From: an uncultured Flavobacteriales bacterium
GTDB lineage: Bacteria > Bacteroidota > Bacteroidia > Flavobacteriales_D > Crocinitomicaceae
NCBI GenBank assembly: GCA_937973685.1
Contig: CALJKJ010000051.1
Span: 1 to 49,054, forward strand
Direction of reading: 5' to 3'
Length of the DNA stretch: 49,054 nt
Shown here piece after piece: positions 24,325-33,373 of the stretch. The notes under the pieces were generated by a model. The model was not told where the DNA came from. It saw only the letters and a program-made list of their open reading frames with translations, and did not search any database. Made by a program: the position numbers and the translations under genes. Each line of letters starts with the position of its first letter. The first letter of the stretch is position 1.

Positions 24325-25824
24325 ATGACTCTTAAAAAAATTGGTTTTTTAATATTGTTTTTTTTTGAATTTTCTCAGTTAATTGCACAAAATTCATCAG
24401 ACACCAATCGTCTTAATTGGTTTGAAGATGCCAAGTTAGGAATCTTTATTCATTGGGGAATTTACGCTGTAGATGGCACTTCCGAAAGTTGGGCTTTTCA
24501 CAACAAAGGTGTTCCCTATCCTACTTACATGGCGCAACTTTCAGGGTTTACTGCTGCGAATTATCATCCAGAAGAATGGGCACGATTGATCAAGGAAAGT
24601 GGTGCTCAATACGCCGTTCTAACAACACAACATCACGATGGTGTAGCTTTGTGGAATACGCGATTTACTACACCTCGTACAAATGAGTTCGACTTGCGGA
24701 AAAGTTTACCCAATTGTCAATTTCAGTATTCAAAGCAATTTCTCTGGAACGAAAAAAAACCGCTTTCAGTTGTTTATCAAACACCTGCTCAACGCGATTT
24801 AATCCAACCGTTTGTAGCGGAGTTACACAAAGCCGACATTCGATTTGGTGCGTATTATTCCTTGTTAAACTGGTCGCACAACGATTACCCAACGTTTTTA
24901 AAAGATTACAACCGCTATCAATTGCCAACAGATACAGTGCGTTGGAACCGTTTCTTACAGTTTATGCATGGTCAAATCAATGAAATTAATACGCAGTTTT
25001 CACCCGATCTATTTTGGTTTGATGGTGATTGGGAACACAGTGAATCAGAATGGAATGCAGCAAGAATTGAACAACTCATCCACGCGACGAATAAAAAAGC
25101 CTTGTTGAATGGCCGATTAAAATCATTCGGAGATTACGATACTCCCGAACAAAACATGCCCATTATTCATCCAGATAAAAAAACTTGGGAATTGTGTTTG
25201 ACAAGCAATGATAACTGGGGATATCGCCCAAAAGACAAGAACATGAAAACTGTCAATGAGGTATTACAGATTTTTTCTGAATGCCTTGGAATGGGTGGTA
25301 ATTTGTTATTAGATATCGGACCAAAAGCTGATGGAACAATTCCAGAGGAACAAGTTCAATTGTTGAAAGCTATCGGTCGTTGGACGAGCAAACACAACGA
25401 AGCAATTTACGGAACACGAGCAGGACTTCCATCAGGTCATTTTTATGGACCTAGCACCTTATCAAAAGATTCAACGTGCTTGTATTTATTTGTAACAGGC
25501 GTTGGATTAGACACGACATCAAGCGATAAATACATTACAACTAACGAATGGAATGAAATCCAAAAAGAAGTAATTGTTTTAACAGAAGAAGTTTCGCTTT
25601 CCTATCAATTAAAAGGCTTGCAATCTGAAATTGAGAGCGTTACAGTATTGGGAACAAACACACCTGTTCCATATAAAATTGTTGGAAAAATAGATTGGAG
25701 TTATGTTCCAGGAACCGTTTACTTGAAAATTCCATTTGATAGCTTGGATCCTGAAATAACTGTCATCAAAGTTAAATTAAAAAACAAACTTTCGCTTTAC
25801 AGAGGGAAAGGAGGATTTCACTAA
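24325..25824 (+). CDS. secreted alpha-L-fucosidase (GH29)
   Basis: A 499-residue glycoside hydrolase family 29 enzyme that releases L-fucose from glycans. A signal peptide (about 1-21, ending in LIAQ) is followed by a (beta/alpha)8 barrel starting WFEDAKLGIFIHWGIYAVDG, with TTQHHDGVALW and the nucleophile Asp233 in FWFDGDWE. GNLLLDIGPKADGTIPEE closes the barrel and a beta-sandwich follows. An insertion of about 40 residues lies after FTTP (from about 117). The next fucosidase gene starts 6 bases after its stop, so the two are cotranscribed. No SusC/D pair is adjacent, so this is not a canonical PUL. Confidence 0.94.
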   Translation: MTLKKIGFLILFFFEFSQLIAQNSSDTNRLNWFEDAKLGIFIHWGIYAVDGTSESWAFHNKGVPYPTYMAQLSGFTAANYHPEEWARLIKESGAQYAVLTTQHHDGVALWNTRFTTPRTNEFDLRKSLPNCQFQYSKQFLWNEKKPLSVVYQTPAQRDLIQPFVAELHKADIRFGAYYSLLNWSHNDYPTFLKDYNRYQLPTDTVRWNRFLQFMHGQINEINTQFSPDLFWFDGDWEHSESEWNAARIEQLIHATNKKALLNGRLKSFGDYDTPEQNMPIIHPDKKTWELCLTSNDNWGYRPKDKNMKTVNEVLQIFSECLGMGGNLLLDIGPKADGTIPEEQVQLLKAIGRWTSKHNEAIYGTRAGLPSGHFYGPSTLSKDSTCLYLFVTGVGLDTTSSDKYITTNEWNEIQKEVIVLTEEVSLSYQLKGLQSEIESVTVLGTNTPVPYKIVGKIDWSYVPGTVYLKIPFDSLDPEITVIKVKLKNKLSLYRGKGGFH

Positions 25825-25830
25825 AAACGT

Positions 25831-27234
25831 ATGAAAGCAATTGTATTCGCCTGTTGTTTGATTTTTGTACACGTAAATGCCCAAGAACATCACCAACAGT
25901 ATTTCCCGCCTACTGATTCACTTGTTTTACAGCAACTTGATAAATGGCAAGGATTCAAATTTGGATTGATGATGCACTGGGGCACGTATGCGCAATTAGG
26001 TGTTGTTGAAAGTTGGAGTATTTGTCCCGAAGACGAAGATTGGTGCGTACGACGAGGTCCCTTTAAAAACAACTATTTCGCTTATGTACAAGCTTATGAA
26101 GCTTTGCAACGAACGTTTAATCCTATTCAATTTCAACCAGAAAAATGGGCGAAAGCAGCAAAATATGCAGGTATGAAATACATGGTATTTACCACAAAAC
26201 ACCACGATGGATTTTGCATGTTTGACACAAAAGAAACTGATTACAAAATCACGTCATCTCAAACACCTTTTGCTTCAAGTCCGAAAGCTAACATTACAAA
26301 AGTTTTGTTTGATGCTTTTCGGGAAGAAGGTTTTTCTGTTGGTGCATATTTCAGTAAACCAGATTGGCATTGTACTGATTATTGGGATCCTACATTTCCT
26401 CCTGTTGACCGCAATCCCAATTATAATTTGAATAAATATCCAGATAAATGGAATGAATACGTTGATTTCACCCACAAACAAATTCTTGAATTAATGCGCG
26501 ATTACGGGAAAGTAGATTTACTTTGGCTAGATGGTGGTTGGGTGCAACCTATGACTGCTACTTCTCCACGATGGGGTTACAAACCTGTACATCAAGATAT
26601 TTACATGGACAGTTTGGTGCAACAAGCACGATTATTACAACCCGGATTAATTGTTGTCGATCGTGCCGTTGAAGGACCAAATCAAAACTACTTAACACCT
26701 GAACAACAAATTCCAAACGCACCACTTCCCTATCCTTGGGAATCGTGTATGACCATGGCAAATAGCTGGAGTTATGTTCCAAACGACACGTATAAATCGA
26801 CCAAACAACTGCTTTCAAATTTGTGCATGATTGTTGCTCGTGGTGGGAATTACTTGTTAAATATTGCCCCAAATGCGTTGGGCGAATGGGATTCGATTGC
26901 TTATCAACGACTCAATGAAATTGGGGATTGGATGCAAGTAAATAGCCAAGCAATCCATGAAACTCATCCAGTTTTTCCATATGAACAACAAGCTGAATTT
27001 GGGACGTGGGTGTTTACTGAAAATAATGAAAAGACTATTTTTGCCATTTTTATCCCAAATGATAAAATTAAAATCGCAAAGCTCAATTTAGATCTTTCTG
27101 TTTTTCGTGATCATTCATTTAAACAGATCGAAAAGTTAGGTGGAAATGATCATGAGCATATTAAAATCAATAAAAATCAAATATTGATTGATGTCTATTT
27201 TCAGGAATTACCAATTGTTTTGAAGTTAAATTAA
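25831..27234 (+). CDS. secreted alpha-L-fucosidase (GH29)
   Basis: A 467-residue GH29 enzyme with signal peptide (about 1-17, ending in VNAQ). Its motifs are WQGFKFGLMMHWGTYAQLG, TTKHHDGFCMFDTK, nucleophile Asp234 in LWLDGGWVQ and GGNYLLNIAPNALGEW. It carries a different active-site motif from the gene before it (LDGGW versus FDGDW), so the two enzymes are diverged paralogues, perhaps with different linkage preference. The small gene at 27240 follows after 5 bases. Confidence 0.94.
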   Translation: MKAIVFACCLIFVHVNAQEHHQQYFPPTDSLVLQQLDKWQGFKFGLMMHWGTYAQLGVVESWSICPEDEDWCVRRGPFKNNYFAYVQAYEALQRTFNPIQFQPEKWAKAAKYAGMKYMVFTTKHHDGFCMFDTKETDYKITSSQTPFASSPKANITKVLFDAFREEGFSVGAYFSKPDWHCTDYWDPTFPPVDRNPNYNLNKYPDKWNEYVDFTHKQILELMRDYGKVDLLWLDGGWVQPMTATSPRWGYKPVHQDIYMDSLVQQARLLQPGLIVVDRAVEGPNQNYLTPEQQIPNAPLPYPWESCMTMANSWSYVPNDTYKSTKQLLSNLCMIVARGGNYLLNIAPNALGEWDSIAYQRLNEIGDWMQVNSQAIHETHPVFPYEQQAEFGTWVFTENNEKTIFAIFIPNDKIKIAKLNLDLSVFRDHSFKQIEKLGGNDHEHIKINKNQILIDVYFQELPIVLKLN

Positions 27235-27239
27235 TTATC

Positions 27240-27527
27240 ATGACTAAAAACCAAGAAAAGAAAATCAAGTCGTTGATTGATAAATACAACGAAATCTTAT
27301 TGATTTCCATGCGTTTAGCTGTTGCTGAAGACTTCGTGAATTTAATAGTATTGAATCGTGAAGATAGTTCCTTTGAATTATCCAATCTGCTTCAAGACAA
27401 GGAACAATTCAATACTTTTGTTTTGAAAGAGTTTCTAAAAAAGAATAGTTCTTCTGTTGTTGAAGAGTTAAAAAACATGGACGAGCCATTTGTTGCTGCA
27501 AAACGAAAAAGGTTAAGCAACATTTGA
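27240..27527 (+). CDS. small unknown protein
   Basis: I do not recognise this 95-residue protein. It is highly charged and helical, with no signal peptide or cysteine (MTKNQEKKIKSLIDKYNEIL). It starts 5 bases after the fucosidase stop and its 3' end overlaps the convergent REC-PAS kinase gene by 15 bases. The clean helical composition and position favour a real gene, but homologues would be needed to be sure. Confidence 0.5.
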   Translation: MTKNQEKKIKSLIDKYNEILLISMRLAVAEDFVNLIVLNREDSSFELSNLLQDKEQFNTFVLKEFLKKNSSSVVEELKNMDEPFVAAKRKRLSNI

Positions 27528-28934
27528 TTCAATTGGAATAATTATCTCCAATCGACAACCTTCTCCAGGAGCTGATGTCATTTTAAATGCTCCAGAAAAC
27601 ATTTCCACCCTCCGTTGAATATTAGCCAAACCAATACCTTTGCGAACAGTAGTTACATCAAAACCAATCCCATCATCGGTAATAATTAGAATGAGTTGGT
27701 TGTTTCTCTTTTTCATTTCTATTGACAAGGATTTCGCTTGCGCATATTTGTGAATATTACGCAACTGTTCTTGTAAAATGCGGAATAAATTCAATTGCAA
27801 ATCTTTTTGCAAGGATTGGTAGTTGATATCATTTTCAATCTTTGAGGTAATCGCTATTTCATTACTGAAGTTAAAGTCATTTAATAAGTTGTCAACCAAT
27901 TCGTTAAATGAGCTTAACTCGTAAAAAACAGGTGCCAAACGATGTGATAAATTGCGTATTTCATTTAATGCTAAATTGATCATATTTTTTGATTGCGAAA
28001 AATACTCAAGACCTTGTTTATCAACAAATTCAGACAACATACTTAAACGAATATTTGAAGAAGCTAAAATTTGGCACACGTTGTCGTGTAATTCACTGCC
28101 AATTTCAATTCGCTCTTCTTCTTGTGCTTGGATGATGGACTTTGTTAACTTATTATCAAAAAGCACCTTGTCAGTTACATCAATCGCAATCATTAATCCA
28201 TATTTCTTGCCAGCTAGTTCAATGACACTCGAATAGGTATCAACCAAAAGCAATTCGTTGTTTCCAAGTTGAAAATTGTAACGTCTTGTGGTTGAAATGA
28301 TTTCATCGTGTATAAAGCGATTAATTTCAGTTTTTAAAAGACCTTGCTCTTCTTTTGAAATCAAATCAAAAATTGACACATCGTGTAATGTTTCTTCAAC
28401 TAAATCAAAACCTTTTAAAGCTGCATCATTTGCTTGTTTGATTGTGTGCGTTTCCAAGCAGAAAACAAGCATTGGCTCGGGTGAAAGACGAAATAAATTC
28501 GCATAACGATTTTCAGACTCTCTTAGTTGACTTATGATCCGTTTTCGTTCAATACTATATATTATACTTTTATAGAGCGAACTCGCTGTAATTTCATCTT
28601 TTAATAAATAATCAGAAATGCCAAGAGACAATGAATGTAAGCCAAATTCAAAATTTGTATAACCCGTCAACACAATGATTGGTGTGTTTTTTGCTCGGTT
28701 AATAATGCTAATTAATAATTCCTCACCTGTTTTGTCGGGTAACGATAAGTCCAATAAAATCACATCTAATTGAAGAGTGGGATCTTCTAAAGTTGAAAGT
28801 GCATCCTGAAAACCTTCTTTGTTAATTAAATTGAGTCGAGATAAATTATCTTCTAAATAATCTTCAATTAATAAGCGGTCTCCTGCATTATCTTCGATTA
28901 ATAATATTGTATATTCTTTTAAATCAAACGGCAT
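27513..28934 (-). CDS. REC-PAS sensor histidine kinase (HisKA_3)
   Basis: A 473-residue cytoplasmic kinase with no membrane segments. Domain order: receiver at about 8-125 (VILLDLSLPDKTGEELL with phospho-Asp, PIIVLTGYT, LLKD lysine), PAS at about 140-260 (YANLFRLSPEPMLVF), and a NarX/DesK-type HisKA_3 helix with the acceptor His in RIEIGSELHDNVCQIL. A HATPase domain follows (ELQLNLFRILQEQLRNIHKYA, ITDDGIGFDV, KGIGLANIQRRVEMF). The receiver at the N-terminus implies control by an upstream phosphodonor. It is the last gene of the kinase operon, with two bases between it and the CheY-like gene. A DNA-binding partner is not encoded here. Confidence 0.93.
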   Translation of the reverse strand: MPFDLKEYTILLIEDNAGDRLLIEDYLEDNLSRLNLINKEGFQDALSTLEDPTLQLDVILLDLSLPDKTGEELLISIINRAKNTPIIVLTGYTNFEFGLHSLSLGISDYLLKDEITASSLYKSIIYSIERKRIISQLRESENRYANLFRLSPEPMLVFCLETHTIKQANDAALKGFDLVEETLHDVSIFDLISKEEQGLLKTEINRFIHDEIISTTRRYNFQLGNNELLLVDTYSSVIELAGKKYGLMIAIDVTDKVLFDNKLTKSIIQAQEEERIEIGSELHDNVCQILASSNIRLSMLSEFVDKQGLEYFSQSKNMINLALNEIRNLSHRLAPVFYELSSFNELVDNLLNDFNFSNEIAITSKIENDINYQSLQKDLQLNLFRILQEQLRNIHKYAQAKSLSIEMKKRNNQLILIITDDGIGFDVTTVRKGIGLANIQRRVEMFSGAFKMTSAPGEGCRLEIIIPIESNVA

Positions 28935-28936
28935 GT

Positions 28937-29359
28937 TTATTTTTTTAAAAGTTGAAAATAGAAGTTTGTTTTTTCGATTATTGTATGATAAAACATTTCC
29001 AGAGATAGCGGTTTCGTTAAAAAAGCTGTAGCTTTTCTTTCAAATGCTTTATTGACATCAATAGACACATTCGAAGTTGAAAGCATAAATACTGGAATTT
29101 CATTGATTTCATTATGATTCCTTATATAATTCAACACATCAATACCATTCATTCGGGGCAAATTAATGTCGAGTAAAATTAAATCGGGTACGTGTTTCTC
29201 CGACTCATTAAAGCATTTATCAATGTAATTCATTAATTCGTAGCCATCGTTTACGATGATTAACTTATTCACGAATTTTGCCTCTTCTAACAATTCTGTT
29301 GTCAGTAGTACATCTCCTTCGTTATCTTCAACTAATACGATAGTAATTGCTTTCATCAA
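28937..29359 (-). CDS. CheY-like single-domain response regulator
   Basis: A 140-residue receiver domain without output domain. It has the acidic pair in VLVEDNEGDVLL, phospho-Asp in LILLDINLPRMNG, the switch Ser/Thr in VFMLSTS and Lys in FLTKPLS. Rcp1-like proteins of this type receive phosphate from membrane or phytochrome-like kinases. It lies between the intact membrane kinase (4-base overlap) and the REC-PAS kinase, so it could link them as a phosphorelay element. Confidence 0.95.
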   Translation of the reverse strand: MMKAITIVLVEDNEGDVLLTTELLEEAKFVNKLIIVNDGYELMNYIDKCFNESEKHVPDLILLDINLPRMNGIDVLNYIRNHNEINEIPVFMLSTSNVSIDVNKAFERKATAFLTKPLSLEMFYHTIIEKTNFYFQLLKK

Positions 29360-30690
29360 TCAATTTCAATTGGGAATTTCACATAAAAAATACTTCCAAC
29401 GTGTAATTCAGATGTTACATAAATCTCACCTTTCATTAATACGGTTATTTTTTTACAAATTGCTAATCCAATGCCGCTTCCTTGGACTTGATTGTTTTTT
29501 AGATCACCACGGTTAAACAATAAGAAAATTTGTTCCATTTTATCAGGGTGAATTCCTATTCCATTATCACTTATTTTAAAAACGTGAAAATTATTTTCTG
29601 GTTCATATGCTATTTTAATTATTGAAATGCGTCCCGATGATTTGTATTTTATTGCATTGCTAATTAAGTTAGTAAAAAGTGTTCGTAATAGGATTTTGTA
29701 TCCAAAAATAACGGGGAATCGATCGATAACGAGTTGACTGTTATTTTCTTGAATCAATTTACGATTCATCCATAATACTTCATCGATTAATTCGTTTACA
29801 TCGATGTGTTCTTGTTGACTATCATTCATCCCAATTTTTGAAAAAGCAAGGATTTCTAACATGACATTACGCATTTTACTTGCGCCATCCATTGCAAAGT
29901 GTATGTATTGCTTCCCTCTTTGATCGAGTTGTTCCTTATATTTCTTGTCCAGTTGGGTCAGAAAACTTGTCACCATGCGAAGGGGCTCTTGTAAATCGTG
30001 GGATGCAACATAAGTCATGTGTTCTAATTCTTCATTTTTCTCTTGTAAGAGTTGAACTGATTTTTTTAATCTGTTACTTGTTTCAATTTCTTTGTAAATA
30101 ACATTTTGTAAATTCTGTATCAATTGATTTATAAGGATTGAAATTATAATGTTTAAAAACAGCATGTTTAATGAAATAATTATCCAATTACTTAAATCAA
30201 TTTTTAGAAGCTGAAACCAAGTCAATTGATCTGTAATAATCAAACAACCGATTAATATACAGGTGACTGCGTTTAGTAGGGATATTATTATTGTCGTTTT
30301 TATTGAATACAATAATGAAATACTAATGTTGGCAATTGTCCAATACAAAATACCTAACACAAAAAATTCCTCCCTGAAAAAAAGTTGAAAACCTAAATTA
30401 TACAGAACAAGAGTGAAAATCATTTTTTTAATTTCAACTGTAATTTTTGAAGGAATTGTTATGAGAAACATGATTATATAAGTCAAGGCGCTAAAAAAAA
30501 TGACATTGAACTGTTGTAATTGAATCGCGTTGATTGTACCTGGAATTAGTACCAATAAACCAAATGGAAATATATACAACAGGCATTTAAAAAAAATGAC
30601 ATTGCGCAAGTGTTCTAAATCAGAGTTTGTTTGATCAACTGGCATTAGTTTTTCCAGCATAAATTTCTCGTAACGATTAATCCAATTCAT
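29356..30690 (-). CDS. membrane sensor histidine kinase, intact
   Basis: A 444-residue kinase. Residues about 30-200 hold five to six transmembrane helices of an unrecognised sensory domain shared by the next two paralogues. A coiled coil (about 205-225) precedes the HisKA domain with His231 in VASHDLQEPLRM. The HATPase has the N-box LISNAIKYK, G1 SDNGIGI, an F-box and G2 GSGIGLAI. All catalytic boxes are complete. Overlaps of 14 and 4 bases with its neighbours show one operon with the paralogues and the CheY-like protein. Confidence 0.93.
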   Translation of the reverse strand: MNWINRYEKFMLEKLMPVDQTNSDLEHLRNVIFFKCLLYIFPFGLLVLIPGTINAIQLQQFNVIFFSALTYIIMFLITIPSKITVEIKKMIFTLVLYNLGFQLFFREEFFVLGILYWTIANISISLLYSIKTTIIISLLNAVTCILIGCLIITDQLTWFQLLKIDLSNWIIISLNMLFLNIIISILINQLIQNLQNVIYKEIETSNRLKKSVQLLQEKNEELEHMTYVASHDLQEPLRMVTSFLTQLDKKYKEQLDQRGKQYIHFAMDGASKMRNVMLEILAFSKIGMNDSQQEHIDVNELIDEVLWMNRKLIQENNSQLVIDRFPVIFGYKILLRTLFTNLISNAIKYKSSGRISIIKIAYEPENNFHVFKISDNGIGIHPDKMEQIFLLFNRGDLKNNQVQGSGIGLAICKKITVLMKGEIYVTSELHVGSIFYVKFPIEID

Positions 30691-32047
30691 GAGTAGTAGT
30701 TATTGGTAATAATATTTTAAAAGTAGTCCTGACGTTCAATTCAGATTCCACCCAAATCTCTCCATTCAATTTAGTAACAATTCTTTTTGCTAATGCTAAT
30801 CCAACGCCGACACCATCATGAATAGATGTGTTATTTAGTCGTTGAAAGAGTTGGAAAATGCGCTTGTAATGTTGCTTTTCAATCCCAATCCCATTATCAG
30901 AAATTGAAAGCTGCCATTTGTCCTGATTGAAAGGTTGTACACTTAAGCAGATTGCTAATTGATTTTGAGTATTTCTAAATTTAATGCTGTTTTCAATTAT
31001 TAAATTAATGAGTTTTGTTAGTAAATAAGCATCTGTAAACAATACTTCACATGCAACCTCCAATTTGAATTCAATAGGTAACTTCTTGTTTAAATAGTGA
31101 TTTATTATTTGAGCAGTTATAAGTTTTAAATCAACCGGATCAAACGTTACAACATAATTGTCGATTTTAGACATCTTATCCATACCAGCAATTAATTTCT
31201 CCATTTTTGTCGCACCCTCAGATGCATAGTATAGGTACTTGTCAGCTTTTTCATTTATAGTAGCCGTTAATTGATCATGTAACAAGTATATATTCTTAGT
31301 AATATGAATCAATGGTGGTTTAATGTCTTTCACTGACACTAAAGCAATCTGTTCTAATTTTGTGTTTTTTGCTTCAAATAATTGAATGGATTCTTCTGTT
31401 TTTAAAGCAGCATTCAAAACAGAGCTTTGTAATTTTTTTTCTTTGTTTAAAACGCGCTCTAATATTTTCAAGAATTCATTTAATATTGAAGAAATGATGA
31501 TGCTTAAATAAATATTGTGAATGGTAATCAATATCCAGTCATCCAAACTCAAACTGGTTGAAAATGTTGGTGGTAAATCACCAATATAAATCACAAGTGC
31601 TATGATTGAAAAGACAACCACATTCACTAAAACAAGATAAATCAAATGAATTTGGTTGAATAAAAGTGAACTGGATATGTTTCCTATTATCCAAAATAAT
31701 ATTCCTGCGCCATCCATCCCCAACTGCATTAATAACTGAAAACCAAGCAGGTAAATAGCTGAGGTAAATATCCATTTACGAATTATCAATTTTATTTTGG
31801 TTGGGTAAACAAGAAAAAGTACCAGTATGTAAGTCAAAACATCCCAAAAAACCACCCAATTATTTCGAATATAAAGTCCATAAAAAACGCCTGGAATTAA
31901 CACTAAAATGGATAATGAATAAACATAAACCAAACATTTGATAAAAATGACATCTTTCAAATAGTTCAAATCTGTCGCATAATCTGAGCGGTTGATTAAT
32001 GCAAGATTTTTTTTCTCTAAATAATTACTAAAAAATCTCATCTGCAA
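30677..32047 (-). CDS. histidine kinase paralogue lacking the phospho-acceptor histidine
   Basis: A 456-residue paralogue with the same multi-helix membrane domain. The HisKA motif reads SVKDIKPPLIH: Lys240 stands where its paralogues have His (His231, His240), and the conserved Glu and Arg are also changed. In contrast the ATP-binding domain is complete: N-box LIIENSIKFRN, G1 SDNGIGI, F-box and G2 GVGVGLALAKRI. It therefore cannot autophosphorylate in the usual way but might phosphorylate a partner. The start follows directly after the stop of the next paralogue. Its loss of function is unlikely to be a frameshift because the frame is open throughout. Confidence 0.9.
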   Translation of the reverse strand: MQMRFFSNYLEKKNLALINRSDYATDLNYLKDVIFIKCLVYVYSLSILVLIPGVFYGLYIRNNWVVFWDVLTYILVLFLVYPTKIKLIIRKWIFTSAIYLLGFQLLMQLGMDGAGILFWIIGNISSSLLFNQIHLIYLVLVNVVVFSIIALVIYIGDLPPTFSTSLSLDDWILITIHNIYLSIIISSILNEFLKILERVLNKEKKLQSSVLNAALKTEESIQLFEAKNTKLEQIALVSVKDIKPPLIHITKNIYLLHDQLTATINEKADKYLYYASEGATKMEKLIAGMDKMSKIDNYVVTFDPVDLKLITAQIINHYLNKKLPIEFKLEVACEVLFTDAYLLTKLINLIIENSIKFRNTQNQLAICLSVQPFNQDKWQLSISDNGIGIEKQHYKRIFQLFQRLNNTSIHDGVGVGLALAKRIVTKLNGEIWVESELNVRTTFKILLPITTTHELD

Positions 32048-33373
32048 TCAAATTGGTATTGAAAATGAAATAATTAATTGCTTGTTAGAAGTCGATACCC
32101 ACAACTCTCCATTAAGCTGGTCGATTAACAATTTACTTATGGTCAAATCCAATCCAAAGTCTTCCAAGAAATGAGCTGAGTTGAGAATGCTAAAATCCTC
32201 TTTTACTGAACTCTCAAAAACAAATGCACTGTCTTGATATGCAATAACCCAACAACCATTTGATGCAATGCAGGATATAATAATGCTTATTTTCGAAGCT
32301 TCTTGGTTATTAATTATAGAATTGTCTATAAAATTTTCAATGATTTTTCTAATTGGTTTTTCATAGGTATACAGTGATTTATTTTCTTCAATTGCTACTG
32401 TTGGAACTTGAGCGATATCCTTTTGAATGAATAATTCATGAGTAAGTTTTTCCAACTGAATTACTTCTTTTGTTAGACTTTCAATATTCAATAGTGATAA
32501 TTCCAACAAATCGTTCACTATACGTTTGATGTTGTTCGCTTTTGAAACGCTTTCAATAATCAATCGTTTATTTCCATCCGTTATTTGCGGTTTGTATTTA
32601 TCGATTAAACGACCTAAGAAACTTATAATCATACGAATAGGTTCTTGGAAATCATGAGAGATCACATACGCCATTTGTTCTAACTCTTTGTTTTTCACAA
32701 CGAGTAATTCATTTGATTTTTTAAGTGATTGTACATTTATTTGATATTTCTTTTTTAATTGACGTTGCTTGATTATTATTTGATGTAAATTTTGAACTAG
32801 TTCTGTAAATAAGATAGCAATGATTGTACTTAGAAAAATGTTGTTTGCAGCAATCAATAACCAATCGACTAAACTTAAACTTTGAGAGAAAAATGGAGAA
32901 GTACTTTTAAAGTAGATAATTACACCGATAACAATTGACATACAGCTGTTTAATCCAAGAATCAATAAATAATTGTTGCGCTTAAAAAATAACGAAGCCA
33001 TCATGTTTCCAATCGTCCAATATAAAATTCCAGAAGCATCCATTCCCGAATCAAGCATCAATTGAAACCCAAAATTGAATATGCCAATTGTTAAGAATAA
33101 TTTGCGTTGATAAATGGTTAAACGTGATGGGAGTGAAATGAGAATCAACATGAAATAGGTAAACGATGCCCAAAAAACGATAGGCATACTCCCTATTCGA
33201 AAACCATAATTTACTCCTAAAATAACTGGCAGAACTGTATAGGGGTGGATAATTATAAGGCTTTTGACAAAAGTAACATCTCGGTAATATTCCAAATCAT
33301 TCGAATAGTTCGAACGATGCAAATGAACTTTCGCCATTTTGAAAAAGTACGTCCGGATTGCTTTTTTTAGCAT
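32048..33373 (-). CDS. histidine kinase paralogue with a degenerate ATP-binding domain
   Basis: A 441-residue paralogue. The membrane domain is conserved and the HisKA motif is normal (VISHDFQEPIRMI, His240). The C-terminal HATPase domain has decayed: G1 reads QDSAFVF instead of SDNGIGI, G2 reads DFGLDL with two of three glycines replaced by Asp, and the N-box keeps Asn (IIENFIDNSI) but loses the Lys. It should not bind ATP normally, yet could accept phosphate from a partner. Its start ATG overlaps the stop of a possible small gene (ATGCTAA). Confidence 0.9.
   Translation of the reverse strand: MLKKAIRTYFFKMAKVHLHRSNYSNDLEYYRDVTFVKSLIIIHPYTVLPVILGVNYGFRIGSMPIVFWASFTYFMLILISLPSRLTIYQRKLFLTIGIFNFGFQLMLDSGMDASGILYWTIGNMMASLFFKRNNYLLILGLNSCMSIVIGVIIYFKSTSPFFSQSLSLVDWLLIAANNIFLSTIIAILFTELVQNLHQIIIKQRQLKKKYQINVQSLKKSNELLVVKNKELEQMAYVISHDFQEPIRMIISFLGRLIDKYKPQITDGNKRLIIESVSKANNIKRIVNDLLELSLLNIESLTKEVIQLEKLTHELFIQKDIAQVPTVAIEENKSLYTYEKPIRKIIENFIDNSIINNQEASKISIIISCIASNGCWVIAYQDSAFVFESSVKEDFSILNSAHFLEDFGLDLTISKLLIDQLNGELWVSTSNKQLIISFSIPI

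Noticed and set aside
26558..26872. Open frame of 104 residues on the minus strand in the second fucosidase
   Set aside because: Overlaps the catalytic barrel of a certain gene and lacks any family signature.
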